A stretch of 64,000 bases of DNA from SB11 sp943370295 (GTDB taxonomy: Bacteria; Bacteroidota; Bacteroidia; UBA8524), in contig CALRQL020000001.1 of assembly GCA_943370295.1 (NCBI GenBank), forward strand, positions 124,001-188,000. Reading direction: 5' to 3'. Every line of letters begins with the position of its first letter. The first letter of the stretch is position 1. Under the pieces are notes generated by a model. The model saw only the letters and a program-made list of their open reading frames with translations. It was not told the DNA's origin and did no database searches. The position numbers and the translations under genes are program-made. Of this stretch, positions 50,787 through 60,663 are shown piece by piece.

Positions 50787-53231
50787 ATGAACACCAACAT
50801 CTACCCGTTAAAAAAATTGTCATTTTTGGCAATAATTGCATTCTTAACTTTTTTTTCCTTCGGCGTTAAAGCGCAAACCACATTGTATGCAGGCGATGTG
50901 GCTTTTGTAAGCTGCCAAACAAACAATAGTACTGCCGATACTTTTGCAATCGTATTGCTTAAAGGTATTACATCGGGCACACAAATTGGCTTTACTGACG
51001 GATGCTATAAAGATGCAAACGGCAACAACATACTAACCAGCAACCGAAACGAATATGTATTTGTATGGCAAGCATCAAGTGCGCTGCCGGCAGGCACAAT
51101 AATAAAATTTTGGAATTCAACTGCAGCTGCCACCAATGGCGGAGGTTTGGCAAATGCCTCTACCGGAACCATTGTAACCGGTACTGCGCTATCCTTGAAT
51201 CATAACGGTGGAACCGACCAAGTGTTCGCTTTTCAGGGGATTACCAGCATCGATACTTCTTCAACATACAGGTTGACGGTTACACGGTATTTGGCAGGTA
51301 TTCATTTAAATTACATTGCTGGATTAACCTCTGACGCTAATTGGGACGGGACTGCCTCTGCATCCGGGTTGTTTCAATCTGAATTGCCTGACTCTTTAGT
51401 AAATGGCGTGAGTGCAATCCGAATGGATTCAAGTTCAGTTAAAAGAGAGAATATAGTGATGACAAGTAATATTCTTAGTCTTGATAAAACTGTGATAAAT
51501 GACAAAACTAATTGGACAATAGGAAATACGCCCCAAACAAGGGCAATTCCTTTAAGACTGAGTTGGAACGGTAGTTCGTGGGGAGGAACGGTTTCATCAA
51601 CCATGGACGTAATTATCCAATCTAACACAGCTCCGGGATCTTTTACTTGTCGCAGCCTAAGGGTGGATAGCGGTTATAATTTAACAGTCACCTCAGGTAA
51701 CTTAGTTTCAGTTTATGGTGATTTTTACAATTACGGCAATGGTTTAGGAAGTAGCAATGGTGACCTTGAGTTTTACAAATCGGGCACAGCAAACTTATAC
51801 GGTTCTGCGTTTGAGTTTGAAGGTATTATCAGGGTGTCGAGCAGCACAACGTTAACTACCAATAGCTTACTTACCTTAGGGGCAAGTTCGGCAACCAGTT
51901 ACGGTCAGATTGGATCGGGTGGCAGCTTAAACGGAGCTATATCAGGCAATATCACCTGTGAGTATTACATAGGAGGCGGTGGTGCCGGTTGGAGGTCTAT
52001 TTGCTCACCTGTGAGCGGCGCAACATTGGCGCAAATAAACGATGATGTGCCGTTGTATTTTAACACACCCGATCCAAGTTATGCTAATGTGTTCAGGTTT
52101 GATGAGTCAAGTTCGGCACCGCATTGGACTGCAGCCACTGGTTTGTCGCAAAGCATGGATGCAGGCGGTTTTGCAGTTTTCCTAAGAAACTCAAATTTGC
52201 CGCTTACCATAGATATTACAGGCACTTATCAAGGCACTTCAAATTACACATTATCAGGGCTAACACGCACAGGTAGCAACAACGATACATCAGGTTGGCA
52301 TATAATACGCAATCCGTGGCCTACCGGCTTTTATTGGGATGGTTCAATAGCGAACATACAAGGTACGGCGGCTTATTTTTATGATCAAAGTACCGGTACC
52401 TACACTACTTATGACAATATAAACGATGGTGTAGTGCCTCCTTTTACAGCCTTTACTATTAAAGTTTCATCAAACAATGTAAGTGTAACCTTGCCTAACA
52501 GCAGCAGAAATGTGGCTATTGGGTCAAACTTCTTTGATAAAACGGTTTCAGTAGAAAATTTGGTGGAGTTAAGTCTTAAAAACCTGAAAACAGGTATTAC
52601 CGATAAGGCAAAGTTTTTCACCGATAGCGCAGCTCAAAATGGTTTTGATGTATTGGATGGGTTTAAGAAAATGAATGACCCGGCTGCGCCAAGCATCTAT
52701 ATTATTTCTGACGATAAAAGGTTGAATAGAGATGTGTGGAGCGATATTCCTGAAAAGGGTATTGATTTACCAATAGCTGTTTCAACAGAAAGCACCGGAA
52801 AACATCAACTTACAGCTGTTTTGGAAAATATTGAAAGAGGTGTTGAGGTTTATCTTGAGGATAAACTAAGCGGAAAACTATACGATATAGCAAAAGGTGC
52901 CTTTACGTTTGATATTGAAACCGGTGATATTGCTGAACGTTTTGTATTGCACATTCGCAAGAAAAGTGCAACTGCGGTTGAGGAATCAGCGACTGCGGAT
53001 TTCTTTATAGGTTCAAACGGAACAACCATTAGTATTGGTGCCGCAACTACCGAAAATCTTGCTGTAGAAGTAATCGACTTGTTAGGTAAAACAATATATA
53101 AGGGTGTTATTGACGCTCACGCAGGCCAAACAGCAATGTTACCTGAGCTACAAGCAATGCCCGGATATTACGTTGTGAAAGTGGCAAGTAGTGCAAGCAT
53201 GCAAATAAGCAAAGTGTATTTAAAGCAATAG
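50787..53231 (+). CDS. T9SS cargo protein (surface or secreted), type A sorting domain
   Basis: 814 residues with a signal peptide ending FFSFGVKA then Q. The N-terminal ~250 residues resemble the lamin-tail-like or LTD-type beta domains common in T9SS cargo (GDVAFVSCQTNNS, FAIVLLKGITSGTQIGFTDG, YVFVWQASSALPAGT). A beta-solenoid-like middle with repeated Gly/Ser turns follows, with a further beta-rich section before residue ~740. The C-terminal ~80 residues (IDLLGKTIYKGVID, PGYYVVKVASS, SKVYLKQ) are a type A T9SS sorting domain. No enzymatic motif is visible. It is likely to be a structural or adhesive surface protein. Confidence 0.82.
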   Translation: MNTNIYPLKKLSFLAIIAFLTFFSFGVKAQTTLYAGDVAFVSCQTNNSTADTFAIVLLKGITSGTQIGFTDGCYKDANGNNILTSNRNEYVFVWQASSALPAGTIIKFWNSTAAATNGGGLANASTGTIVTGTALSLNHNGGTDQVFAFQGITSIDTSSTYRLTVTRYLAGIHLNYIAGLTSDANWDGTASASGLFQSELPDSLVNGVSAIRMDSSSVKRENIVMTSNILSLDKTVINDKTNWTIGNTPQTRAIPLRLSWNGSSWGGTVSSTMDVIIQSNTAPGSFTCRSLRVDSGYNLTVTSGNLVSVYGDFYNYGNGLGSSNGDLEFYKSGTANLYGSAFEFEGIIRVSSSTTLTTNSLLTLGASSATSYGQIGSGGSLNGAISGNITCEYYIGGGGAGWRSICSPVSGATLAQINDDVPLYFNTPDPSYANVFRFDESSSAPHWTAATGLSQSMDAGGFAVFLRNSNLPLTIDITGTYQGTSNYTLSGLTRTGSNNDTSGWHIIRNPWPTGFYWDGSIANIQGTAAYFYDQSTGTYTTYDNINDGVVPPFTAFTIKVSSNNVSVTLPNSSRNVAIGSNFFDKTVSVENLVELSLKNLKTGITDKAKFFTDSAAQNGFDVLDGFKKMNDPAAPSIYIISDDKRLNRDVWSDIPEKGIDLPIAVSTESTGKHQLTAVLENIERGVEVYLEDKLSGKLYDIAKGAFTFDIETGDIAERFVLHIRKKSATAVEESATADFFIGSNGTTISIGAATTENLAVEVIDLLGKTIYKGVIDAHAGQTAMLPELQAMPGYYVVKVASSASMQISKVYLKQ

Positions 53232-53240
53232 AGACACTAT

Positions 53241-53286
53241 ATAAACGTAAAAGCCACCCTGCTTGCAGGGTGGCTTTTACGTTTAT
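53241..53286. terminator. Bidirectional terminator between T9SS cargo gene and era
   Basis: A 22-bp perfect palindrome with a 2-nt loop (ataaacgtaaaagccaccct..., loop at 53263-53264). It separates convergent genes ending at 53231 and 53288. Confidence 0.9.
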
Positions 53287-53287
53287 A

Positions 53288-54166
53288 TTAGTCATCGTAT
53301 CCAAATTCTTTCAAAGCGCTTTTAGTGTCGCGCCATTTTTCCTTCACTTTCACAAACATTTCCAAAAACACCTTCTTACCAAAGAAGTTCTCCATTTCTT
53401 TACGGGCAGCTGTTCCGGTATTTTTAAGCGCAAGCCCCTTTTCGCCAATCAAAATGCCCTTTTGCGAGTCGCGCTCCACCATTATCACTGCACTAATGCG
53501 TAATAGTTCGGGTTCGTCTTTAAACTGCTCAATAACAACCTCGGTAGAGTACGGGATTTCCTTCTTGTACCTAAAAAATATTTTTTCGCGCAAAATTTCG
53601 GCTGCAAAAAACTTTTCAGGTTTATCAGTTAGTTGGTCTTTGGGGTAGTATGGCGGACAAACGGGTAGGTAACGAACCAATTCTTCCAGCAATGCTTGGG
53701 TATTAAATTTATTAAGCGCAGAGATTGGAACGATTGAACTAAAGCCAAACAGCCCCTTCCAATACTCAGTCTTTTGTAGAATCTCTTCTTGGCCAAGCGT
53801 ATCAATCTTGTTCAAGGCTAATACTACCGGCGAAGTTGTTTTTTGTAAGCGCTGCAAAGCTTCAGCAGGAATTTCTTTTTCACCTACTTCAGCAATGTAT
53901 AAAACTACATCAGCCCCTTCAAGACTTTCGTCCACAAAGCGCATCATGCTTTTTTGCAAACCGTATTGCGGGTCAATAATTCCCGGGGTGTCGTTAAACA
54001 CCACTTGGTACTCATCGGTATTGATGATGCCCATAATGCTGTGACGCGTTGTTTGCGCCTTGGGAGTAATGATAGAAAGCTTTTCGCCAATCAGCGCATT
54101 CATCAAAGTACTCTTACCCACATTGGGTTTCCCAATGATACTAATAAACCCTGCTTTGTGTGTCAT
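53288..54166 (-). CDS. era: GTPase Era
   Basis: 292 residues, the usual Era length. G1 is GKPNVGKST (residues 12-20), G2 is the TTRHSIMG region, G3 is DTPG, G4 is NKID and G5 is SAL. The C-terminal KH domain contains VIMVERDSQKGILIGEKGLALKNTGTAARKEME, including the GxxG-type loop. Era binds 16S rRNA and assists 30S maturation, and is essential in most bacteria. It is convergent with the T9SS cargo gene and divergent from the initiator tRNA, about 70 bp away. Confidence 0.97.
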   Translation of the reverse strand: MTHKAGFISIIGKPNVGKSTLMNALIGEKLSIITPKAQTTRHSIMGIINTDEYQVVFNDTPGIIDPQYGLQKSMMRFVDESLEGADVVLYIAEVGEKEIPAEALQRLQKTTSPVVLALNKIDTLGQEEILQKTEYWKGLFGFSSIVPISALNKFNTQALLEELVRYLPVCPPYYPKDQLTDKPEKFFAAEILREKIFFRYKKEIPYSTEVVIEQFKDEPELLRISAVIMVERDSQKGILIGEKGLALKNTGTAARKEMENFFGKKVFLEMFVKVKEKWRDTKSALKEFGYDD

Positions 54167-54189
54167 GTAACAATTTTTTAAAGTAAAGT

Positions 54190-54220
54190 TGCAAAGGTCG
54201 GTAATTAGTTATACTTTTGC
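54190..54220 (+). promoter_or_regulatory. Initiator tRNA promoter
   Basis: TTG, 20 bp spacer, TACTTTTG: a good match to the Bacteroidota -33/-7 pair, 16 bp before the tRNA. It overlaps the region just upstream of era on the other strand. Confidence 0.75.
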
Positions 54221-54235
54221 ACTCCATTTAATATT

Positions 54236-54307
54236 GCGGGATGGAGCAGTGGTAGCTCACCGGGCTCATAACCCGGGGGTCGTTGGTTCGAGTCCAGCTC
54301 CCGCTAC
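54236..54307 (+). tRNA. Initiator tRNA-fMet (CAT)
   Basis: 72 nt. Three features favour the initiator over the elongator: the first acceptor position is not base-paired (T1 opposite T72), the D-stem has A11-T24, and the anticodon stem CCGGG / CCCGG has the three consecutive G-C pairs. The anticodon CAT is at 54268-54270. The discriminator is A and CCA is not encoded. Confidence 0.92.
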
Positions 54308-54315
54308 AAAAACAA

Positions 54316-54347
54316 AAACCCTTTTCTTAACAGAGAAGGGTTTTTTT
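54316..54347 (+). terminator. Terminator of the initiator tRNA
   Basis: A hairpin (aacccttttct / agagaagggtt, one imperfect pair) with a T-run, 8 bp after the tRNA. Confidence 0.85.
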
Positions 54348-54529
54348 GTTTAATGGAAGTAAGAATTATAAAAAAATGTCTTTTTAACCCAGTTTATAAC
54401 CTCTAATTTCTATACCTGTTATCTCCAATACATGGGTATAATACCTGATACAATTTTTACAAGATGATTTTCCTGAATTAACTCCTCAAGGTTAGGGGTT
54501 TCTATCGCTTTTTACCTCCAAAACAAATA

Positions 54530-54566
54530 AAAAAGGCTGTCTCAAAAAAGTTGAGACAGCCTTTTT
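54530..54566 (-). terminator. Terminator of the subtilisin-like gene
   Basis: A 15-bp perfect stem (aaaaaggctgtctca / tgagacagccttttt); the minus strand runs T-rich afterwards. It is 26 bp beyond the stop codon. Confidence 0.9.
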
Positions 54567-54591
54567 GCAATAAGAACAGCAATTAAAAAAC

Positions 54592-57500
54592 TTACTTAAG
54601 CACTACTTTTTGAGTATATACTTTTTCTTCAGTTTCTATGCGAATGGTATAAATTCCTTTACTAAATTCTGAAAAGTTAAACTCTTTCTGTTCTTCAGTA
54701 ATGGAAGTAGCTATTAACCTGCGACCTAAAACATCAAATACCTGTATATTTTTTACAATACCGGCAGAGCCCTTCATATCCAAGGTTACATCACCTGTGG
54801 TGGGGTTAGGGAATATGTTGATGTTGTAATCATTGACTACCGTCTCTTCCCCCGTAAAATCATCAGAACCTTTTTTACATGATGCTTTCATTATAAGTAA
54901 TCTTATGACAAGATCACACCCATTTTCAGGATTTGTACACTTGAAAGAAATGTCATAACCTCCTTGGGGAATTGTATTTACGCAAACTGTTATTGAGCCA
55001 TCAGGAGTTGTGGTTGTAGTGAAATTACTATCAGGTGGCGAATTTAAATTAAACTGACATCTTTGGAGATTTGGCAAAAACTTATCAAACATATTGACAG
55101 TAACGCATTCCCCTTCACAAAGATATTTAACATCTATTATGTTCAGTACACTCGAAGTGGCTTTTTGTAACCAGAATCTTTCAATACAGATTACACATCC
55201 GTTAGCATCATAGCCCACTCGTAGTGGTAAAAAGTTATACTGGTAGGGGTTGGAGGGATTGGGGCTAAGCTGAGGCAACTGTGCAAAAGTAAGAGAACCA
55301 TCATCGCTTGAAACAGATGAATAATAGTCATAACTAAACCACTTGTAATAAGCTGCACCTAAACAAGCTGGAGTAGGGTTAAAGGTGGTAAATGTAGGAC
55401 ATGGAATTATATTTGTCTGCTCCCAATAATATTCTATGGGTTCAGGCAGGTTACTCCGGTACTCGGTAGTACAGGTACAACCATTTTCATAAACTGCCAC
55501 TATTTTGTATGTACCATTGGTCATTACCTCTTTTGAAAAATTAGGAGATAAAGAAATGCCGATTACATACCCATAAGGATCGATCAATTTATAGAAGATA
55601 GCCGGCGGGCAAAGTGATTCAAAATTAAATACCTTTCCAATACAATGTGTTTGGGGGAGATCAATTTTTGCTACGGGAGGGTTGGTAACGATTACCGTTA
55701 CCTTACTGGGGCAAGGGCACCCGTCGAGACTTTCGCGGTAATAAGTTGTGTTTTTAGTAACTGTAAATATAGACGTCATTTCTGATGGTGACTCGAACCC
55801 ATCGTGCCAATAGAAAGTTCCCGGTATGCCGTTGCAGCCCGCAATGGATTCCATATCCAACTGAGAACCGCAGGGCACTTCTATAGTATAGTTTATCGGT
55901 TCAGTAATATAATTAACCACTACAGTTAGTTCAAGTATGCAATCAAGGCAGCCTAAGCTATTGTAGCTGGTCCTGTAGTAGGTTTTGGTTTCCTTGGGCG
56001 AAACAATGACAGAAGAAATCGCTTGATCGGCTGTTTCCCCCCAATAATAAATTGAATTGTTTGGGCACTCTTCTATTCCGTAGTCTTCTAGGTTTACCAA
56101 TTCGCCACAGTTTATGGTAATTGTTTTCTTTTTTATTACCGGTCCAGTAACAATAACACTAGTAATATAATCGCAATAACAGCCATTAGGTAAATAGGAA
56201 CGAATTTTAAAAACATCCCCGTTTATTGCCGGTGTACTTAACGAGAAAGGATAGGTTGTGAAATCTGAAGTGCCGTCCGGATAAAAATAATCCCATGAGG
56301 TAGCCGTATTGCAGGGAGGATCAGACGGTGGACTTATGCCTACGTAAGCTCCTTCACATGCCAGTTGCACTGTATTGAGCACTCTAGAAGCCTGCTTAAA
56401 AGTAATTTCTATCACTTGGATACAATACACACACCCATTAGAATCCATAACCTCGCGCCTGAAAATCATATTGCCGATAGGCTCCACAATCCTTGGGGCA
56501 GGAACGTCTGCAATGCTTGACAGCCAGGGAGTTGTGCTGCCATTGTGAACCAGCGGACAACGATTGATGTTGAGCGCATTCAAATCAATCCCGGGAGAAC
56601 CGCAGGTATAATCTATGCGTGTAATCAACTGTTGGGGCGACCCTTCGGGTGAAATATATACCTCGTCTCTGAATTTGCAGCCACCGGGGGTGGTTGCCTC
56701 TACCCAGTACAGGCCGGGGGCTGTAGCTATGATGGAGGAAGTAGTTTTGCCTGTCGACCACAGGTAGGAGGTAAATCCAATACCTGCATCCAATACTACG
56801 CCAATATGTGTGCCGCACCTAACGGTTCGGTCGGGGCCAAGATCAAGCACTGTAGTTTCGTTGGTCACCACAAACACTATTTTGGTTTTGCACCCGTTGG
56901 CATTGGTTATTATAACGGGGTAATTGCCAGCTGTGCTTACCACAATTTTGCGGGTACTCTGGCTGCCCTCCCAATTGTATATCGCCCCTGGCCCTGCATC
57001 CAGCGTGGTGGTAGCGCCATTGCATAGAACTACATTATAGCTAATCTGGTGTATTTGTTTATGGTAATTAAGGGTTTTAGATATGAATGAGTTATTAAGG
57101 CCCCATTCGAAGTGGTTGATACCGTTGGGGTTGGCAAGGGGCATACCGTTGGGAATTAAATTACACAAGGCTCCTGCCCTGTTGGGGGTATTAATTACAT
57201 CCAGTTTGGTATACCCGTCTGAAAAATTTGATGTTTTTGATGCATAAATTTTTCCGTCAGGACCCAGTTCAAGCGTCCCGCTAAAACCCCAACCACCGGG
57301 TATACTTGAAGCAATAACCGTGGGTAGCGTACTTGCTGAAAAACCATTCAAATCATACTGAACCAAAGAGCTACCCACCAGGTAAATTTTGCTTCCGTCG
57401 GGTGAAAACTCAATTCCTGAATTACTCTTTTGACTGCCATTCAAAGTGGAGGTATTAAACTTTATAGCGTTTGATACTTTTCCGGTGCCTTTATCAAAAT

Positions 57501-59853
57501 CAAAAATTTGGCTTAAATCGGCATTAGAACCCGTTATAGCCCTTGCAATTTTATCACCGCTGGGTGAGCCTTTCATTTGCCCGCCTTGATTGTTGTTGTT
57601 TGCAAAACCAACATTGCTTATTACCGCTGAAAGGCGCACTCCTATTTCTGTAACCAAGTAAGCACGAAAAACATTGCTATTCATCTCATGGGCTATCACC
57701 CACACATCTTTGCCGTTGCAGTGCATAATGGCCGTAAGGTGCTCTGAAGCCGGAAAAGGATTACCTGCCGGTATGTTCTTTTGTATTACAGCTCCTAATC
57801 CGTTGTCGCCATCCATATCAATTACCGAGTATAATAAACCATCGGGATTTAAGTGGAAGAGATAATACCGCGAAGAGCATTCGTTGGGATCGGGTACGAT
57901 TATGGTGTTTTGGGAAATAGAAGATATAAGAGCCGGTAGATATCCCGGCGATAGCCCGCTGCCGTTGCTCATCACCTGATGGTGGCGGTTAAATACACTC
58001 AGCCCGTTTGAATAGAACAATGGCTGCCCATCGTAATTGCTGATGGAGGCGCATCCTTCGCCATGCCCGGGAGGAAATACCCCGCTAGGCCTAGAAGGAA
58101 ATTGGCTTCCCTCGATTATAAATTGAGGGTTAGCAACCGAAGATTTAGGAAATTTAAGCGCCAGTCCATTATGCATAAACCAATTGTTATCTACGAGCAC
58201 ACCATAATTGTAATTGCCGTTTACGGATTTTACAGTGATATAGTTGGTTTTGGTGAGGGAGGTAGAACCGAATGCGTTTGTAATTACTACAGATACGCTA
58301 TACACGCCGGCGTTGGAGTAGATTACGGCAGGGTTAGCCGAAGTAGAGGTGGAAGGGTTGCCGCCCGGGAAGCTCCAGCTATAGGTAGGGCTGTTGTTGC
58401 CTGAGGTGAAGTTGCAGGCAAATTTTATGGTTTTGCCCTGACATACAGTTTGAAAGTTGGAGGTGAACTCAACTATGGGTGAGGTTTGCAGGCATTTCAT
58501 GGTTTTTTCTGCGTTAATGCGCCCTGAGCCTATCATACCCTGATAGTTGGTGTTCTGAGCATTGATATTGTCGCAGTTGGCCTTGAGGCAGTTTTCTAAG
58601 ACATCGGGGGTAAGGTCGGGGTTGTAGGATAGCATCAGCCCACACAACCCTGCTACCAGCGGTGATGCCATGGAGGTACCGCTCAGGTTGCCGTATTTGA
58701 TAATGCCTGACGGGTCGTAAAGGGCGCTGTATATGTTCTCTCCGGGAGCCATTACGTCTATGGATGTGTTGTAGTTGGAAAATCCGGTTTTCTGGTCGCC
58801 GGAGTTGGTGGCTCCTACGCTTATTACTGCCGGGTAGGAAGCGGGGTACATAAGGGTAGTTACGCTTTCATTGCCGGCGGCAGCTACCAATACGATGCCG
58901 CGTGCCCTGGCATCGTTCATTATTAGGTCGTAGGTGCTGGAATAACCGGGACCGCCCCACGACATGTTAATGACATTGGCTCCTGCGGCTATTGCGTATT
59001 GCACGCCCTGGTAGGCGGATGAAAGGGCGCCAGTGGCATCCAAGGCAATTTTAACGGGTATCAGTTTTACACCGAAACCTATAGAGGCTATGCCGGGGCT
59101 GCCAACATCGGTTTGGGCACCGGCTATGGCGGCCACATGGGTGCCGTGAGTAAAGTCTTCGCCGGGGGGAAGTATGAAAGGGGGATTGGGGTTATTGTCT
59201 TTGTCGGCGGCATCCCAGCCTTGTATGTCATCAATATAGCCGTTGTTGTCGTTGTCAATACCGTCAAGCAATTCAGCAGTGTTGGTATAGATCACGCCGG
59301 TTAAGTCGGGATGGTTGAGCCATACTGCGTCGTCTACTATAGCTATTTTTATTTGTTTTGTCCCGGGACCGTGGTGCACGTCCCAAGCCTCTTTGGCTTT
59401 TATGGTATACAGGTACCATTGGTTTGGGGTACCCGTTTGGGGACGTATGTCGGTGGGGGTATAAAATTTGGAAATTTTGGGTAAGCGTTCTGCATATTCT
59501 ACACAAGGAAGTTTGAGCAGGGAGTCTATAAGGGCGTTGGGAACGATATGTGACGGGAAATAAAAGGTGTATATCCTGTAAAGTTGGGTGTTGGTTTGCC
59601 CTAATATTTTGAATGTTTTTTCGATTTTGGAGATATCGAAATAATTAAAGTTGATACCTTGGATAATAAGTTGAGAAGTATCGAGGTTACCCATCGAATC
59701 GGTGAGAACAAACTCCATTTGGCAAGAGTCCTTGATTTTTACGTGGAGTATCCCGTCTTCGTAAATGGAAGGTGAAGGGGGAATGTTTTGGGCTGTTACC
59801 TCAGCAAAGACGGAAAATAATAACGCGATAAAACAGAGAAGTTGTTGTTTCAT
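54592..59853 (-). CDS. Secreted subtilisin-like (S8) protease with PKD domain and T9SS type A sorting domain
   Basis: 1,753 residues. Signal peptide MKQQLLCFIALLFSVFAEVTA then Q, followed by a propeptide-like region. The S8 catalytic triad is complete: Asp174 (AIVDD), His236 (HGTH) and Ser394 (GTSMASP). A PKD domain follows around residues 460-550 (YSWSFPGGNPS, VYSVSVVI). A ~450-residue beta-propeller-like section (GSPSGDKIARAI, IEFSPDGSKIYLVG, LELGPDGKIYASK) and an Ig-like domain around residues 940-1030 (DAGPGAIYNWEGSQ) follow, then several Cys-rich beta repeats (residues ~1080-1650). The last ~90 residues (NINIFPNPTTG, VFDVLGRRLIA, GIYTIRI, KVVLK) form a type A sorting domain. Substrate unknown; possibly extracellular protein degradation. 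Confidence 0.92.
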   Translation of the reverse strand: MKQQLLCFIALLFSVFAEVTAQNIPPSPSIYEDGILHVKIKDSCQMEFVLTDSMGNLDTSQLIIQGINFNYFDISKIEKTFKILGQTNTQLYRIYTFYFPSHIVPNALIDSLLKLPCVEYAERLPKISKFYTPTDIRPQTGTPNQWYLYTIKAKEAWDVHHGPGTKQIKIAIVDDAVWLNHPDLTGVIYTNTAELLDGIDNDNNGYIDDIQGWDAADKDNNPNPPFILPPGEDFTHGTHVAAIAGAQTDVGSPGIASIGFGVKLIPVKIALDATGALSSAYQGVQYAIAAGANVINMSWGGPGYSSTYDLIMNDARARGIVLVAAAGNESVTTLMYPASYPAVISVGATNSGDQKTGFSNYNTSIDVMAPGENIYSALYDPSGIIKYGNLSGTSMASPLVAGLCGLMLSYNPDLTPDVLENCLKANCDNINAQNTNYQGMIGSGRINAEKTMKCLQTSPIVEFTSNFQTVCQGKTIKFACNFTSGNNSPTYSWSFPGGNPSTSTSANPAVIYSNAGVYSVSVVITNAFGSTSLTKTNYITVKSVNGNYNYGVLVDNNWFMHNGLALKFPKSSVANPQFIIEGSQFPSRPSGVFPPGHGEGCASISNYDGQPLFYSNGLSVFNRHHQVMSNGSGLSPGYLPALISSISQNTIIVPDPNECSSRYYLFHLNPDGLLYSVIDMDGDNGLGAVIQKNIPAGNPFPASEHLTAIMHCNGKDVWVIAHEMNSNVFRAYLVTEIGVRLSAVISNVGFANNNNQGGQMKGSPSGDKIARAITGSNADLSQIFDFDKGTGKVSNAIKFNTSTLNGSQKSNSGIEFSPDGSKIYLVGSSLVQYDLNGFSASTLPTVIASSIPGGWGFSGTLELGPDGKIYASKTSNFSDGYTKLDVINTPNRAGALCNLIPNGMPLANPNGINHFEWGLNNSFISKTLNYHKQIHQISYNVVLCNGATTTLDAGPGAIYNWEGSQSTRKIVVSTAGNYPVIITNANGCKTKIVFVVTNETTVLDLGPDRTVRCGTHIGVVLDAGIGFTSYLWSTGKTTSSIIATAPGLYWVEATTPGGCKFRDEVYISPEGSPQQLITRIDYTCGSPGIDLNALNINRCPLVHNGSTTPWLSSIADVPAPRIVEPIGNMIFRREVMDSNGCVYCIQVIEITFKQASRVLNTVQLACEGAYVGISPPSDPPCNTATSWDYFYPDGTSDFTTYPFSLSTPAINGDVFKIRSYLPNGCYCDYITSVIVTGPVIKKKTITINCGELVNLEDYGIEECPNNSIYYWGETADQAISSVIVSPKETKTYYRTSYNSLGCLDCILELTVVVNYITEPINYTIEVPCGSQLDMESIAGCNGIPGTFYWHDGFESPSEMTSIFTVTKNTTYYRESLDGCPCPSKVTVIVTNPPVAKIDLPQTHCIGKVFNFESLCPPAIFYKLIDPYGYVIGISLSPNFSKEVMTNGTYKIVAVYENGCTCTTEYRSNLPEPIEYYWEQTNIIPCPTFTTFNPTPACLGAAYYKWFSYDYYSSVSSDDGSLTFAQLPQLSPNPSNPYQYNFLPLRVGYDANGCVICIERFWLQKATSSVLNIIDVKYLCEGECVTVNMFDKFLPNLQRCQFNLNSPPDSNFTTTTTPDGSITVCVNTIPQGGYDISFKCTNPENGCDLVIRLLIMKASCKKGSDDFTGEETVVNDYNINIFPNPTTGDVTLDMKGSAGIVKNIQVFDVLGRRLIATSITEEQKEFNFSEFSKGIYTIRIETEEKVYTQKVVLK

Positions 59854-60123
59854 TTAGGTGTAACTTTTAAAGTGAACAGATACTAATTGGAGTGCTAAAG
59901 TTAAGGGGACAAGCACACGGCAAAAAAGCGGAAATGAACAAGAGACTCTGTTGGACTAACAGGCGTATGCATTTATTTAACAAGTGTATAATTAACCGTA
60001 TTGAAGAAAAACGGTTAGGTTTTATAACTTAGCATAGGTGCTGCAAACTCAATTATTGCAAAATACAAATGGGCAGCCAGCATAGTCTGGTCTTTTGCAA
60101 TGAGAACAGATACCCCCAAAACG

Positions 60124-60226
60124 TACTTAAGCACTACTTTTTCAGTGTATACTTTTTCTTTAGTTTCTATTCGAATGGTATAAATGCCTTTGCTGAATTC
60201 TGTAAGGTTAAACTCTTTCTGTTCTT
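60124..60226 (-). pseudogene. Relic of a T9SS type A sorting domain
   Basis: About 103 bp aligning without gaps to 54593-54695 of the subtilisin-like gene (offset 5,531), with roughly nine bases in ten identical. The region encodes the last ~34 residues of the sorting domain, but the stop codon is changed (TAA to TAC) and no gene continues upstream of it. It is a remnant of a duplicated gene end. Confidence 0.8.
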
Positions 60227-60609
60227 AATTAAGTAAAGCGGCCTCAATATTTATTGAGACTACTTTTTGTTTGAGACTATTAATGAATTGTTGGTATTTA
60301 AATAGTTAACCATTCGAAATTCTGTAATGTGCATTGAGTCCTGTTCGCCAACTCCACTATATCGAAAACTTACCGATTTTGAGCAAATCTACTTTCAAAA
60401 AATTCGAAAGTTGTACAATTGGATTCTCTTAATCTTACCAAAGTGTTTTATAAGTAGTTGATTTTGTTTAAGAAAGGCACCAAATGGTTCGATAATGAAA
60501 TCCTACCCGCTACACAAACTAAAACCCTTGCAAGGGTTCTGTTGTTTATCCAAACACAGTTTTTTCTCGTCTTTAAAAAAATCAATAACAGCTTCTTAAA
60601 TAACAAAAA

Positions 60610-60644
60610 AGAGGTTGCTTAAAATTTCTTTTGAAGCAACCTCT
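60610..60644 (-). terminator. Terminator of the right-end beta-helix gene
   Basis: An 11-bp perfect stem (agaggttgctt / aagcaacctct) with a 13-nt loop, T-rich on the minus strand. It is 19 bp beyond the stop codon at 60664. Confidence 0.85.
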
Positions 60645-60663
60645 AATTAAAACTATAAAATAA

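Larger units (their letters stand above)
59854..60663. other. 0.8-kb intergenic region with a decayed sorting-domain fragment
   Basis: Contains the subtilisin-like gene's 5' leader (59854-60000), a relic copy of the sorting-domain 3' end (60124-60226), AT-rich sequence with a small aaccctt/aagggtt palindrome (60524-60540), and the terminator at 60610-60644 of the next gene. No other gene is visible. Confidence 0.6.
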
